NCBI GenBank assembly: GCA_019400425.1
Contig: JAFREE010000017.1
Coordinates: 186,001-250,000, forward strand
Direction of reading: 5' to 3'
Source: Hymenochaete sp. R1
Taxonomy: Eukaryota > Basidiomycota > Agaricomycetes > Hymenochaetales > Hymenochaetaceae
DNA length: 64,000 bases
Below are positions 21,034 through 30,918 of the stretch, one piece after another. The notes beneath the pieces were generated by a model. That model had not been told where the DNA came from, made no database searches, and worked only from the letters and a program-made list of their open reading frames with translations. The position numbers were made by a program, and so were the translations under genes. Every line of letters begins with the position of its first letter. The first letter of the stretch is position 1.

Positions 21034-22164
21034 GTATCTTCACTGGGAGATAAATAATTGTTGGCGAGACGCCGTTATCAGTTGGAACGATATATCGAGC
21101 GAGGTGTAAATAGTAGTGGAGTGGAGACCGCGGGGAGGGAGGAGGCGTACGGTTTGCACAGTAGAGAAGGCCTCTACTTTGCATCCGGTTAGCGAACTCA
21201 GGAATTAAATGTAACCGGGACATTGCGAAAGTCCATTAATAGAACTTGAATATGAGAGTTTGCGTCTAAACTCTAGATTCCGAGCACCGTAAATTTGTCG
21301 ACTAGGAAATTACACCTCACAACTTTTTCCTTTCATGCAATATCATCAAGTAAGCGGGGGGAAATGGGCTTGATGACGAAAAAAAGTACGAACGTGGACA
21401 AATTTGAGACCCGGAGCAAACCAATTCAAATCTTCTCCTTCTTTCATGAATATCGACTTCAATCAACCTGATAGACGCTAAAAGACGCATTCATTACACT
21501 GCGAGTCCTAAATATCCGAGTTTGCCTCTTCGCAGGTTTTATCACATCGATCGACGGACTGCAGAATTGTTCAGCTTTTCTTCCCCAAGGTCCGAACCTG
21601 CACTTGCCTCTAGTCTTTACATACATTTCTATAACGTTATTCACCTCTCCCTCCTTTGCCTGGGCCTCAATCAGCGGTCCCGTCGTCTCCTACGATATCG
21701 AGCTACAATGCAAATGAGCGAATTCGAGCCCGACCAAGAGCCGCGATCCTAGCTAATGGCATTTATAGGAGTCCACGGAGCTGATACGCCGAGTACTACA
21801 AGATGATTTGGATACTCGGTTGGATGTCCGTCAATGGGTTTCAGTTAGCACCCATGTCACCACGAAACAATTTGAAGGTGATGGTCGGGTCGTAACGGAT
21901 AAAGTCGTGGACACCGCCGACTCATCGGAATTAGGGTTAGAAGATCGGCGCTGCTCCTGGCTCCGAAGAAAACCTCGTTATTAGCCGCAATGTGCGTTTC
22001 AAGTAACCAAAAAGCACAGTATATTATCACTTCAGAGTTTGTCCCATAAGGGGTGTGCATGTTATCAGGCATTATGTTTTAATCATAGAAAAAGTTAATG
22101 CATACGGGAAAAAAGAGAAAAGCTTGGCTACGATTGTGGAATTCCATGTCAAGAATGATTGCTT
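21034..22164. other. Intergenic region upstream of member B
   Basis: About 1.1 kb. The element cgagctacaatgcaaatgag at 21699-21718 repeats the one upstream of member A. No gene is visible. Confidence 0.5.
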
Positions 22165-23813
22165 TCAATTCGATTCCCTTGCTTTCTTCGCTTTCTTGCT
22201 CGTAGTCGGTTGGCTTCCATTGTCTTCGCCATCATCATCACCGCCAAGAATACGGGTCTTCTTTCTATAACTACGATCCGCCTCTTTCCCAAAATTCTCG
22301 GGTACACCAATAACGAGCTCTCTCGGGCGAAACGTGATATTCAGTTCCTTTGCCTCACCTTCTTCAAGCCCGATTTCTTCTTGGTACTTCTCCCATAGTC
22401 TCTTCGACTTATCCCTCAAATATACGATGGCCATACGAACCCGGTCTACTTCCTTTTTGTCCTTCGCAGTTTTCTCCTCTATCCCGCGGATGCTTGCCAG
22501 CTCCACCTGCCTAGCCCGATGAATTACGAGACTGGATTTGGCTAACTCCAGTGCCGTCTTCCTCTCTACCAACAAATGGCGAAGTCTAAATATGTCTAAT
22601 TCGCTGAGGTGATGTGAATACGAGAACCCATCTTTGTGTATCATGTTCATCCACTTCATGAGGTCGCGTGCTTTATTGAGAAAGATGCGTTCGTACTTCG
22701 CTTCGTTTGCCAGTTCGACAGATTTGTCCGATAAACCTGCATCTGATCCAGCCTCAAAAGCTTCCCGAAAAGCAATCTCTTTTTGGATGGTCGAAAGGAA
22801 GAATCGCATGTAATCCGGGATCTGCTTCCTTTTGTCCTCAATCGTCTTGCTTCTTTTCGGCGGAGTATAGTCATGCGCAAGAACGTCTGGATCGAGGCCT
22901 TTCGCCTTCAACAAGTCATCGTCCTTGGTTTGCTCTTTCAGGAGGGACATGGAGGTGAGCTCTACGACGTCAAAGAGCCTGCAATTTGCATCCAAGTCGT
23001 TGAAAAGGTGAGCGAGTCGCTGGGACTCCCGTATGCCAGTTTGCATATCCGCTTCTGCGTCGCCGGGGTCTGCTTCCTGGGAGAACGCACGGCAGACCTC
23101 ACCGAACGCTGTTCCTATATCGGATCCCAGTCTCTCGAGAAACGAAAGCCGCATATGCACTCGCTCATTATTGGTTTTTTTTCTCAGCCACAAACTGCTG
23201 ACGTATCGCTTCGATCCTGGCGTTCGCGCCGTCCTGTCCCACAGTCAAGTCCTCGAGAGCACGTTCAATGAAGTCGACGAGGCTATGCTTCTCGGGATGG
23301 GTTAGATCTGAGCCCGACTTCAGGAGATCAAAGACGCTGTCTACGGCGATCTTGCTATCTTCGAGGATTAGCATCCAGACAATCCTATATCCCTTTAGCA
23401 ACTGCCTCCAGGACGAGGGTTTCGCCACATAAGGGTCATCGTCGTTCGCAGTGTTTGCTGAGTAAATTCGGGAAGGAGAGAAGTCGTGGTAAGACGGAAT
23501 GTGCATCCTTTTCTCATTCATGTGAAGCAATATAGCGTCATAGATGCGATGGCGGCAGGTATTGAGCTTGTCGACTAGGCCTCCAAGGTGTTTGTCCCAA
23601 TCGTGCACAGTAAAATCCGATCCCCACCCTTCACGTTCGACCTGCTCATCCATGGAGTCGGTATTCGTTTTCCCATGCGCACGAGCAGCCGAGGTAGAAA
23701 ACGGGGGCATGGAGAGGAAAAGGTCAGAGACACCAGAGAAGCAAGAGAAGCAAAGGGACATCACCTTTCTTTTTTGACGACGAAGAGCTAGGTGCGTTCT
23801 TTTGTGGTGACAT
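22165..23813 (-). pseudogene. Coiled-coil nuclear-type protein gene split by a frameshift at an A8 run
   Basis: Two long reverse-strand frames abut. The upstream one (to 23168) includes EREGWGSDFTVHDWDKHLGG and LTHPEKHSLVDFIERAL, ending in VAEKK. The downstream one (from 23193) begins in the same poly-A tract and continues with RLSFLERLGSDIGTAFGEV, DYTPPKRSKTIEDKRKQIPD, long coiled-coil helices, and a basic tail TTSKKAKKARESN. They overlap at eight A residues (sense strand) and differ by one base, so one sequencing or real indel would join them. A candidate first exon begins at ATG 23813 (MSPQKNAPSSSSSKKK), echoing the Ser/Lys starts of the neighbours, but its join to the second exon is unresolved. 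The protein is not clearly homologous to A, B or C. It could be an intact gene with an assembly error or a young pseudogene. Confidence 0.55.
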
Positions 23814-24944
23814 CGTTAAATGTTTGAAGACAATTGTTCGAGATTTGTTGCTCTTTAAAAGCAGGAGTTTGTCGTCGTAATCTGGTGAGAATATAAAAGA
23901 CAATTGCTCGCTACAACACCACCATGCGCTTTTTAAACCGAAGTCGTTTTGCGATTCGAACGAAAGCAAATTAACGCTGGCCTATAGTTGAATTGAGTCG
24001 TTCAATAAACACTTTCCGAGCGACTCGCATTTGCCTAGCTGGGAGAAAAGCGTGTCAAGCCAGAAAAAGACGAATATAGAATTGAGAGCGCCCCACCACT
24101 TATTTTTCTTCGGCCTTTTCCAGCGTTCTTCTAAGTTATCATCGGCTGAAGTTCGTCTGCGGTCATTTCCCCAACATCTTCCCATCTCTCGCCTTCGGCC
24201 AACCGCAACTCACAGATATATTCTTTAACTCAGCATGTATCCACAATAAATACCACGCATTTCGTTGAAGTGTTCAACTCGGACGCGATGGTTCATCTCA
24301 GTCCTAATCGTCCTAGTCGCGAACTAGCACAAAGACCCCGCTGTATAAGTTGTTCGCAGAGCGGGTCATTCGAGCCCCAGAGACAGAACATCGCCGAGTC
24401 GAGCTAGTTAGACGCTGAGAAGGTCTCGACCGTCTCCAAAGGGTTAATGTTATAAGGAAGTGAGAACTCATAAACGGTAGAGGATGTTGAACTCGGAAGG
24501 TCAGACGTTGCTCAAGTCGCCCCTGCTCTTTCAGGCGGAGATCGCGATCGACGCCACGGCTACGAGCGCCTAAACTATAGGCGCTCATATATATACCAAA
24601 CTAGTAAAGCTCTCTTTGAGAAATTATCTCGAGAAGGCAGAAGAGCGTGGTTGGGTTTGCGATTTATGGCAGAGAACCAACTATAATCTAGAGGCCGGGG
24701 CGGGCCAAAGCGACCCTGGCAGAGGCAATGCCACAAACTTCAAGTTCCTTAGTGAAGTTAAGTTATTAGACCCACGCCTGTAGTACACCGACATTCGGCG
24801 AGATACTCAGCATAAAATGAAATGTTTTAGCAACCAAGAAATACAAAAATGTAGATAAAGCGCCCTCTCTACTAACTCTAAATTCACATTCAGATGCTGG
24901 ACTATGAAATAAATAAAATGAGATAAAAAGATTAAAACAGGCCA
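23814..24944. other. Intergenic region
   Basis: About 1.1 kb. It contains a 34 bp string at 23946-23979 (gttttgcgattcgaacg... to ttaacgctg) that recurs at 27153-27186. An open frame at 24313-24588 (reverse) begins with ATG but has no recognisable content. Confidence 0.45.
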
Positions 24945-26376
24945 TCAATTCGAGTCTTCGGTACACCACTGTCCCAGAGCATCAAAGGTCTCATCGCAAT
25001 CGATTTGGCGACTCTGAATCTCCCGCAAATAATCAATATAATATTGCTCCACTTTAGCAATATCCCTCTGCATCGTCAGCGCCGCCACGCGGTCCAACCT
25101 CGCATCCCCCGCATCTTTAAACCGACGGTACGTGGTTTCTGCGTCCTTTTCCCAGTCCTTGAACCATTCATCGTCCTTGACGTGGTTCAGCATGGCATTG
25201 AGTCTGAGCGTGGCCAGCCCTTTACTCTCGGAGAGCGCTTTCGTCATCCACCGTTCCGGGTTCCTCAGTTTCTGATTGCTGAGATCCTTCCAGTACTCCA
25301 ATGCTTCATGGTACACTTTGTCATAGTGCTCCGAAAGCACCTTCTTTCTCTGAGGGTAAATCCTCTCTCGAAGCGAATTCGCAGCGGACCGGACTTTCGT
25401 CTCATCGACATCGAAAGAAATTCTAGCCTGCTGGAGGTTCAATTCCATGTCGAAAGCCCTCAGATCGTCGTCCAGAAGAAACCTCGCTTGCTGTATCTCG
25501 CATCGCATCGACTCGCCGCCACAGTCGCCTCTTGCGCACTTGAGCACTGTCAGACCTCTCGCGATGGACTCATGAACACCGCGAAAGTGCGACGCGTTAT
25601 CGAGGTTGGCAGAGCGTTGTTGGTATTCCTTTCGGAAGTACGTAACATATTCACGGAAGAAGATGGCGTCCGTCATAGGGTCGGGAGACCTGTTGAGGTA
25701 TTCGCCGGGAATTGAGATTTCTATTTCTAGTCAGTTACCATATTTCGAGAGAAATCCGAAGCTTATACTCACTGAGAAGCCTCATCGTTTCTCCCATTTC
25801 ATCCCTCAATTTCTTCCTCAGATCGAGTAACCATGCTTTAGCGCGCTGACTCTCCGTATCATCTTTAGTAGCCAGGTCCTTATACCGAGAAGCGATTCGC
25901 TCCTTTACGCCATGGTGGTGTTTCCAATAACTACGGCACATTGCCCTGGTAGTGTCCTCCTCATCGTTCGTCGCGGCCTTCTTCCGCCAGTCAGACATCC
26001 AGAGGGTGTGATAGGCAAAGAACGCCTTATCATAGAGACGAGCAGCAGCCAGCTTCGTCTCACCATCAGCGGAACGATCTTCGCGCGTGATCAATAGGGA
26101 CATTGTCTGTATGCCATTCAAGCCAGAATTAGGGCGCAGGTGCACTTTCTCGAAGTCATGGAGATCAAGAGTCTCGACCCCACGGACGCTTCTGTCTTCA
26201 ATGTCTTTCAAAGTTGAGCAAAACGTGTCTACGAAGTGCTGCAATTCCTTTAGCTTGCCTGTCGCTGACTTTTTCCCAAACTCCCGGGAGCGATAGGCTG
26301 GGGCTGGTTGGCTATTGGAGGACCCCTCATGCTCAGGGCCAACCACCGAAGATATGCGTCTCTTCCTACTTGACAT
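24945..26376 (-). CDS. Unknown tandem-family protein, member C
   Basis: Exons 26376-25773 and 25720-24945 join in phase 1 and give 459 residues. The start MSSRKRRISSVVGPEHEGSS is basic and likely a nuclear signal. Blocks shared with A and B: KAFFAYHTLWMSDWRKK, the RIASRYKDLA helix, DPMTDAIFFREYVTYFRKEY, the cysteine cluster KCARGDCGGESMRCEIQQ (C-x4-C-x6-C, one residue longer than in A and B), DDLRAFDMELNL, WFKDWEKDAETTYRRFKDAG and YYIDYLREIQSRQIDC. All three genes are transcribed leftwards, and C is the first in that direction. The conserved intron phase and position show origin by gene duplication, not retroposition. The high charge and lack of signal peptide suggest a soluble, possibly nuclear protein. 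Function is unknown. Confidence 0.8.
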
Positions 26377-27350
26377 GTAGAAAAGGCGCGATGCGGAACC
26401 CGGGGGTGGGTGGGGGTGATTGCTGAGAAGTAAGTCGTAGTGATGATAGAGGAGGTGGGTTCAAGTTGCCTCGAGGCCACTGGCATGCGACATATACACC
26501 GCTAGCATGCACTTTGACATTCCAAAGTCCCCAAGGCACGGGTGGCATTATCCCTTGCCTTAGCGGCACAGCCTTGGCTGATGAAGATGCCATGCAATAT
26601 ATGTTTGACTCTGGCAGTCTGGGGTCATCACTTGATGGGTCAAGTTTGCACCTGGTGACAGGACATTAGAATATCCTCTGACACCTACAGCAAAGTAATC
26701 GGCTGCGACTCGGGGCAGCGAACTCAGGCTTGGCCTTCGCGCCTACCTGATTTATATCGTACGATGTCTGCGAGAGCCCATTTGCCTGTGTCGGCGTCAA
26801 CATTTTAATGAAATAAATCATTTGTGAGATTTCCTCACCTTTGTTCCCTTCCAAAGAGGCTTTGCGCGAAAATGACGACTGATGTTCCGATCCAAAGTAA
26901 TTGCAAGCATCGCTCAAGTTGACTTTGCAAAATAGTAAGTACCAGCCATCAAAGTGATACCGTTCGTCCCAATCAATTGTATACGGAGAAAAATCGAGCC
27001 GCATCTTGCGTGTCCGTCCAAGTTCGCACTCGAGATTCTTGGGATCGGTAGAGACAAAAGATACGAAAACAGATAGAGAAGAACGAGAGGAGAAAGTGAT
27101 TAACAATGGCGAGAGTGTCGCAGCGTCCGCTCGTATACATTTCTAACTCTATGTTTTGCGAGTCGATAGAGAGCAAGTTAACGCTGAGTCATACTACCGT
27201 ATTATTGGTAGAGGCCACAAGAGGAGACTGCTCGTACTGCTATGCCTCCTACCTAAAAAAACATGTCAATCAAGTTGAAAAACGAAGATATAAGCAAAAG
27301 TGTCATACAACTTTCCACGGGTTCATTCCAAGTATTTCCCCCCTTTCTTT
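26377..27350. other. Intergenic region with possible gene remnant
   Basis: About 1 kb. A reverse open frame at 26666-27106 lacks an ATG start and contains TIDWDERYHFDGWYL. This is weakly like the VHDWDKHLGGLVDKL segment of the broken coiled-coil gene. The 34 bp promoter-like string at 27153-27186 just upstream matches the one upstream of that gene, so a degraded copy is possible. Confidence 0.35.
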
Positions 27351-29309
27351 TCATTTTATCTCGGTCTCCTCTTCCAAAGACGCCCTCGAACGCACTTCGA
27401 CCACGACAGTCTCCCCAATATCAGTCCACCCCATCCCACCCTCCTCCCACCAATCCCCCACAACCTTCCTCTGACCATTCTTTCCTTCACATCCACTCTC
27501 GACACCCTCCTTCCTCCCTTCCACTAGCTCCACCAACGGCTCGACCATCTCCGTCTCGCTCCCGGCGAACGTCCCGAAATGCATCGCGAGCGAATGACGG
27601 GATCGGACGGCCTCGTGGATGGCGAGGGCGTCGAGCGGAGAGGCGTGCAGGGCGGAGAGGAATGGGTGGTGGGTGAGCTGGATTGAGCGAGAGATGTTAG
27701 AGGGGGGGGGGAGAGAGAGAGAGAGAGAAGATGGTCGTCATTCGTTGGATATCAAACGTTCAAATGTTGAGTATCGTGAAAATAAAATAAGAGTACTGGG
27801 ATGGATAGGAAGGAGGAAGGCGTACCCGGAGCCCGAGCTGTGAGACGAACGAGAGCGTGCCTCCACGCCAGATAGGGATCATCGAGAGGTCGAGCGGGCC
27901 GTATCGTCGTCCTATCTCAGCAAAGACAGGACACGGCCCGTTCAGACCCGCGTATCCTGTATCGCTGTATTACGCGTTCCAACAAAAACCGAGAAAACAC
28001 AGAACAGATTGAGTGACTGTTAGTTCTCGAGACAAGGGATAATGTAGAAGGTTGGATCGCAGTGAAGCTTGTAAGATACTGGACTCACCCAGCGTGATAG
28101 ACGGTAACGGGTCCTTGTTTAACGGTCCATCCGCACCAGAGTGTTGCGCACTTGTCCACCACTGTTCTTCCACTCGCATGTTGCGCCGGAACACACACGA
28201 ATTTGACTATCCCCTCCTCATCCCTCGCATCCACCGGGGCCTCACCTGAAGCCGCCTCTCTACCCGACGCCGGCCGTAGTGCATCTTCCACCGGTCTCCG
28301 CTCCATGCCAGGATCAGACGAAGAGACCCGAAACTCAAACGCGTCCAGTTCCACTTCATCCCACCAGTCCATCTCGACGACCCGCCTCGCTTGTACACCC
28401 GACGATACCATCCAAGACTTGAGGCCCAGCGGAACGAGAAACGTAACACGGGAGCCTCGCACGCGGAGGATGGATTGGATGGAAGCGAGGTCGAGGTGGT
28501 CGTAGCTTTTGCCCCCCATGAACAAGTTATTAGCCATGTCGATCGTACTGCATGTATATACACGTAGACAGTAGTAGTAGGACGCACTGGTTATGACTGA
28601 TCGCGACGAACTGGTACTCGGGCAGGTCTTCCACGGCGCAGGGCGGCGGCAGACGACGACGGATGCCGGTCCATGCTGACGGACCGGCGCGATCGGAGAA
28701 CATGGGGTCGAACAGGATGCGGATGGGGACGTGGTTCTTGGTATGATTTTGCTTTGGGAGCTCGACGATGAAGGTCTGAATATTAAAATAATCGGTCAGT
28801 TCGTGAAGGTGAACAAAGACCTCCGGCTCCCCGAGTCAAGTCAAAAGAGAATAATTTAAAAGAGGACGTACGGCGTGCCCTAACCACGTCGCCTTTATCT
28901 TCCCTGCATCGACGCTCTCCGTCGAGGCGTGTTTATCAAGCTGGGGTTTGACGACTTTCGGCGGGCGGATGTTGTGGTGCGAGAGATCTCTGGCGAATTC
29001 GAGCGGGATATTGGTGAGTAAGGACATGAGCCCCGGGTAGCCGCCGGCGTTACCACCCCCGTCGCGAACCTTGTCTGCATTTTCGTTTTCGTTTCTCGTG
29101 CCACTGTCGTTGGTAGAGAGGATACTAGTCAAAGAGCTGAACCAGCCGCTGTTGTTTGCGTTTGAGAGCTCTAATGTGGATGTGGGAGGTTCGGGCTTTG
29201 GGTCTGGTTCGGACGCGTTCAACGTGTTATCGTCTGGTTCTTCGGGTGTCTTCCAGGGGTTTTGGAAGAGCGTTTTGGAATCGTTTGCGTGGTGTGCTGG
29301 GCGGGGCAT
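27351..29309 (-). CDS. NAPE-PLD-type metallo-beta-lactamase-fold hydrolase
   Basis: Five exons join in frame (29309-28872, 28775-28588, 28505-28089, 27964-27826, 27677-27351), giving 502 residues. After a disordered N-terminus come KATWLGHA, TFIVELP, PIRILFDPMFSDRAGPSAW and RRRLPPPCAVEDLPEY. The metal-binding signature SHNHYDHLD is completed across intron 2. Then come VPLGLKSWMVSSGV, EMDWWDE, VPAQHASGR and the late MHFGTFAGS. These are hallmarks of N-acyl-phosphatidylethanolamine phospholipase D (yeast Fmp30), a binuclear zinc enzyme releasing N-acylethanolamines or acting on related mitochondrial lipids. An in-frame ATG at 29432 would add 41 residues with an Arg-rich start (VFRRAHRLSRYTNFLL). 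That could be a mitochondrial or membrane targeting leader, so the start is uncertain. The gene is divergent from the MIF gene with a short shared promoter. Confidence 0.9.
27705..27732. repeat. G run and (GA)n microsatellite inside last intron of the NAPE-PLD-type gene
   Basis: A run of G is followed by alternating GA for about 20 bp. It lies within the intron between exons 4 and 5, so it does not affect the reading frame. Confidence 0.8.
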
Positions 29310-29558
29310 GATTGAGAAGAGAAGGAAGTTGGTGTAACGAGAAAGACGATGAGCTCGGCGGAAGACATGGGTGGATGATGGTGGTGGTGGGGTGGAGGAC
29401 GTGTTGAGAGCGTTTGCTATCGACGACGTCATTCCCACCCACTCTCGGTAACGTCCACAGATGATTGGTGATGTGAATTTCGTCTCACTCACTCGACGGT
29501 CTTGGACTCGTACTCGTACCCGTCGCACACATCCACCAGCCGTCTCATCAAACAAACC
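29310..29558. promoter_or_regulatory. Short divergent promoter, NAPE-PLD-type hydrolase and MIF
   Basis: The two start codons are 249 bp apart, or 126 bp if the longer hydrolase start at 29432 is used. Both promoters must share this interval. No clear TATA box is seen. Confidence 0.45.
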
Positions 29559-30208
29559 ATGCCTTACTTGCAACTCATCACCAACGTCAAGGTAAGAGAT
29601 TCCTCACTCACAAAACCCAGTCAAGATACTGACCTCAAAGCGCATACAACCAGCTCGACGACAGCAAGAAATTCGCACAAGAGTTCTCCAGCGCTAGTCT
29701 TCCTCTATACCACACATTCACGGGGTCTTGAGCTTACGGAATACGCACAGGTCGCAGCCCAGTTGCTCGGCAAACCCGAGTCGTACATCTCCGTCAGCTA
29801 CACGTACAACGAGACCCTCACGTTCGGCGGGTCCTTCGATCCCGCGTTCCAGCTTCACATCGTAAGTACCATCCTCTCAAACCTCTCTAGTTACTCAAAT
29901 TAGATCTGGGTTTTGATTTTCAGACGTCGCTCGGAAACATCAACGGTGCAGCAAATAATAAGTACACAGCTACCTTGTCCGCATTCTTGAAGGAGAAGCT
30001 CGGAGCGGACGCTAACCGTGGTTATATGTGGGTTGTGTCCCACGATATCTACATGTACACCTACTGATGATTTTACTGACTTGTAGCGAGTTCTCTGATC
30101 CGGGACGAGAGAACATTGGGTAAGAAGATATATTCGTATAAATCTGTGTTGTCGCTGATCTGATTGGGACGAATGGGACATAGATTTAACGGGAAGACGT
30201 TTGCTTGA
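29559..30208 (+). CDS. Macrophage migration inhibitory factor (MIF)-like tautomerase
   Basis: Six short exons. Exon 1 (29559-29591) gives MPYLQLITNVK with the catalytic N-terminal proline after Met. Exon 2 starts at 29654 (LDDSKKFAQEFS). Exon 3 ends at 29861 and contains VAAQLLGKPESYISVSYTYN and TFGGSFDPAFQLHI. Exon 4 (29924-30027) gives TSLGNINGAANNKYTATLSA. Exons 5 (30087-30119) and 6 (30184-30208) give EFSDPGRENIGFNGKTFA and the stop. This follows MIF end to end and is about the family's usual 115 residues. Members are homotrimeric keto-enol tautomerases; in fungi the substrate is unknown. The donor of intron 2 is not obvious (no good GT consensus near 29690), so that junction is unresolved. 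No signal peptide is present, as in animal MIF. Confidence 0.9.
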
Positions 30209-30918
30209 AGGAAGATAATTGACTGGTACTGGTATTGATTGTGGATGATATCTTGAATAAGTGATTTTATGTATAAACAGTAATGTAAGAAATATGAAAA
30301 GATGCATTTCCGGCGCTTACTGGGCGCTCTTCAACTTCTTCTTCAATCTTCTCTCCAAATCAGATGAAAAGTCACCCGTCTTTCATAAACCTAGAGCGGA
30401 AGACGCAGAAAGGCGCCCAATATTGTCTGTCGCGGGTGTTCTGGTCGAAAAGGACCCTCTCGACTCGCTAAAGTCGCGTCCCTGGGTCTCTCGACTCACG
30501 AGGCCGCGACCGACGCTAGCCGCTTCCCCTTGTCCGTCCCTCTCTCACAACGCAACGAATGCTCACTCCATTTTCTTATCAACATTGTCGTGCGCACTAG
30601 CCGCTAGTTGCTGCTCGTCGTCGAGCTCGAACGGTAGCTCCATCCCTTCCTTTTGTTCTCTATCCACCATCTTTGCCGTTCGCCGTATCCGCGTCCGCCT
30701 CGAGAGTCAGAACCTGCGAAAACGACCGCGACGACGAGGCTGATGCTGAGATAGGCGCGTATCCCTATCTGCTTTTCTCTCTCTCGTGGTCGACAGCTCG
30801 AAGCGTACTTGGACCGCCTCCAGACCAGAACCGGTACTCTTCCCATTGCGCCTTCCCCTCTTTCATCTCCTAAATCCAAGCCAAAGCAAGTATCCGTCCA
30901 CACTTCGAACCGCCCCAA
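30209..30918. other. Intergenic region upstream of DUF6534-type gene
   Basis: About 710 bp. C/T-rich leader sequence is seen in the last 100 bp before the ATG. No separate gene is recognised. Confidence 0.5.

Noticed and set aside
22165..23813. Broken coiled-coil gene as a fourth paralog of A, B and C
   Set aside because: It lacks the FFAYH, cysteine cluster, DDL.AFDME and YID.LREIQSR blocks. Only strand, location and a basic Ser/Lys start are shared.
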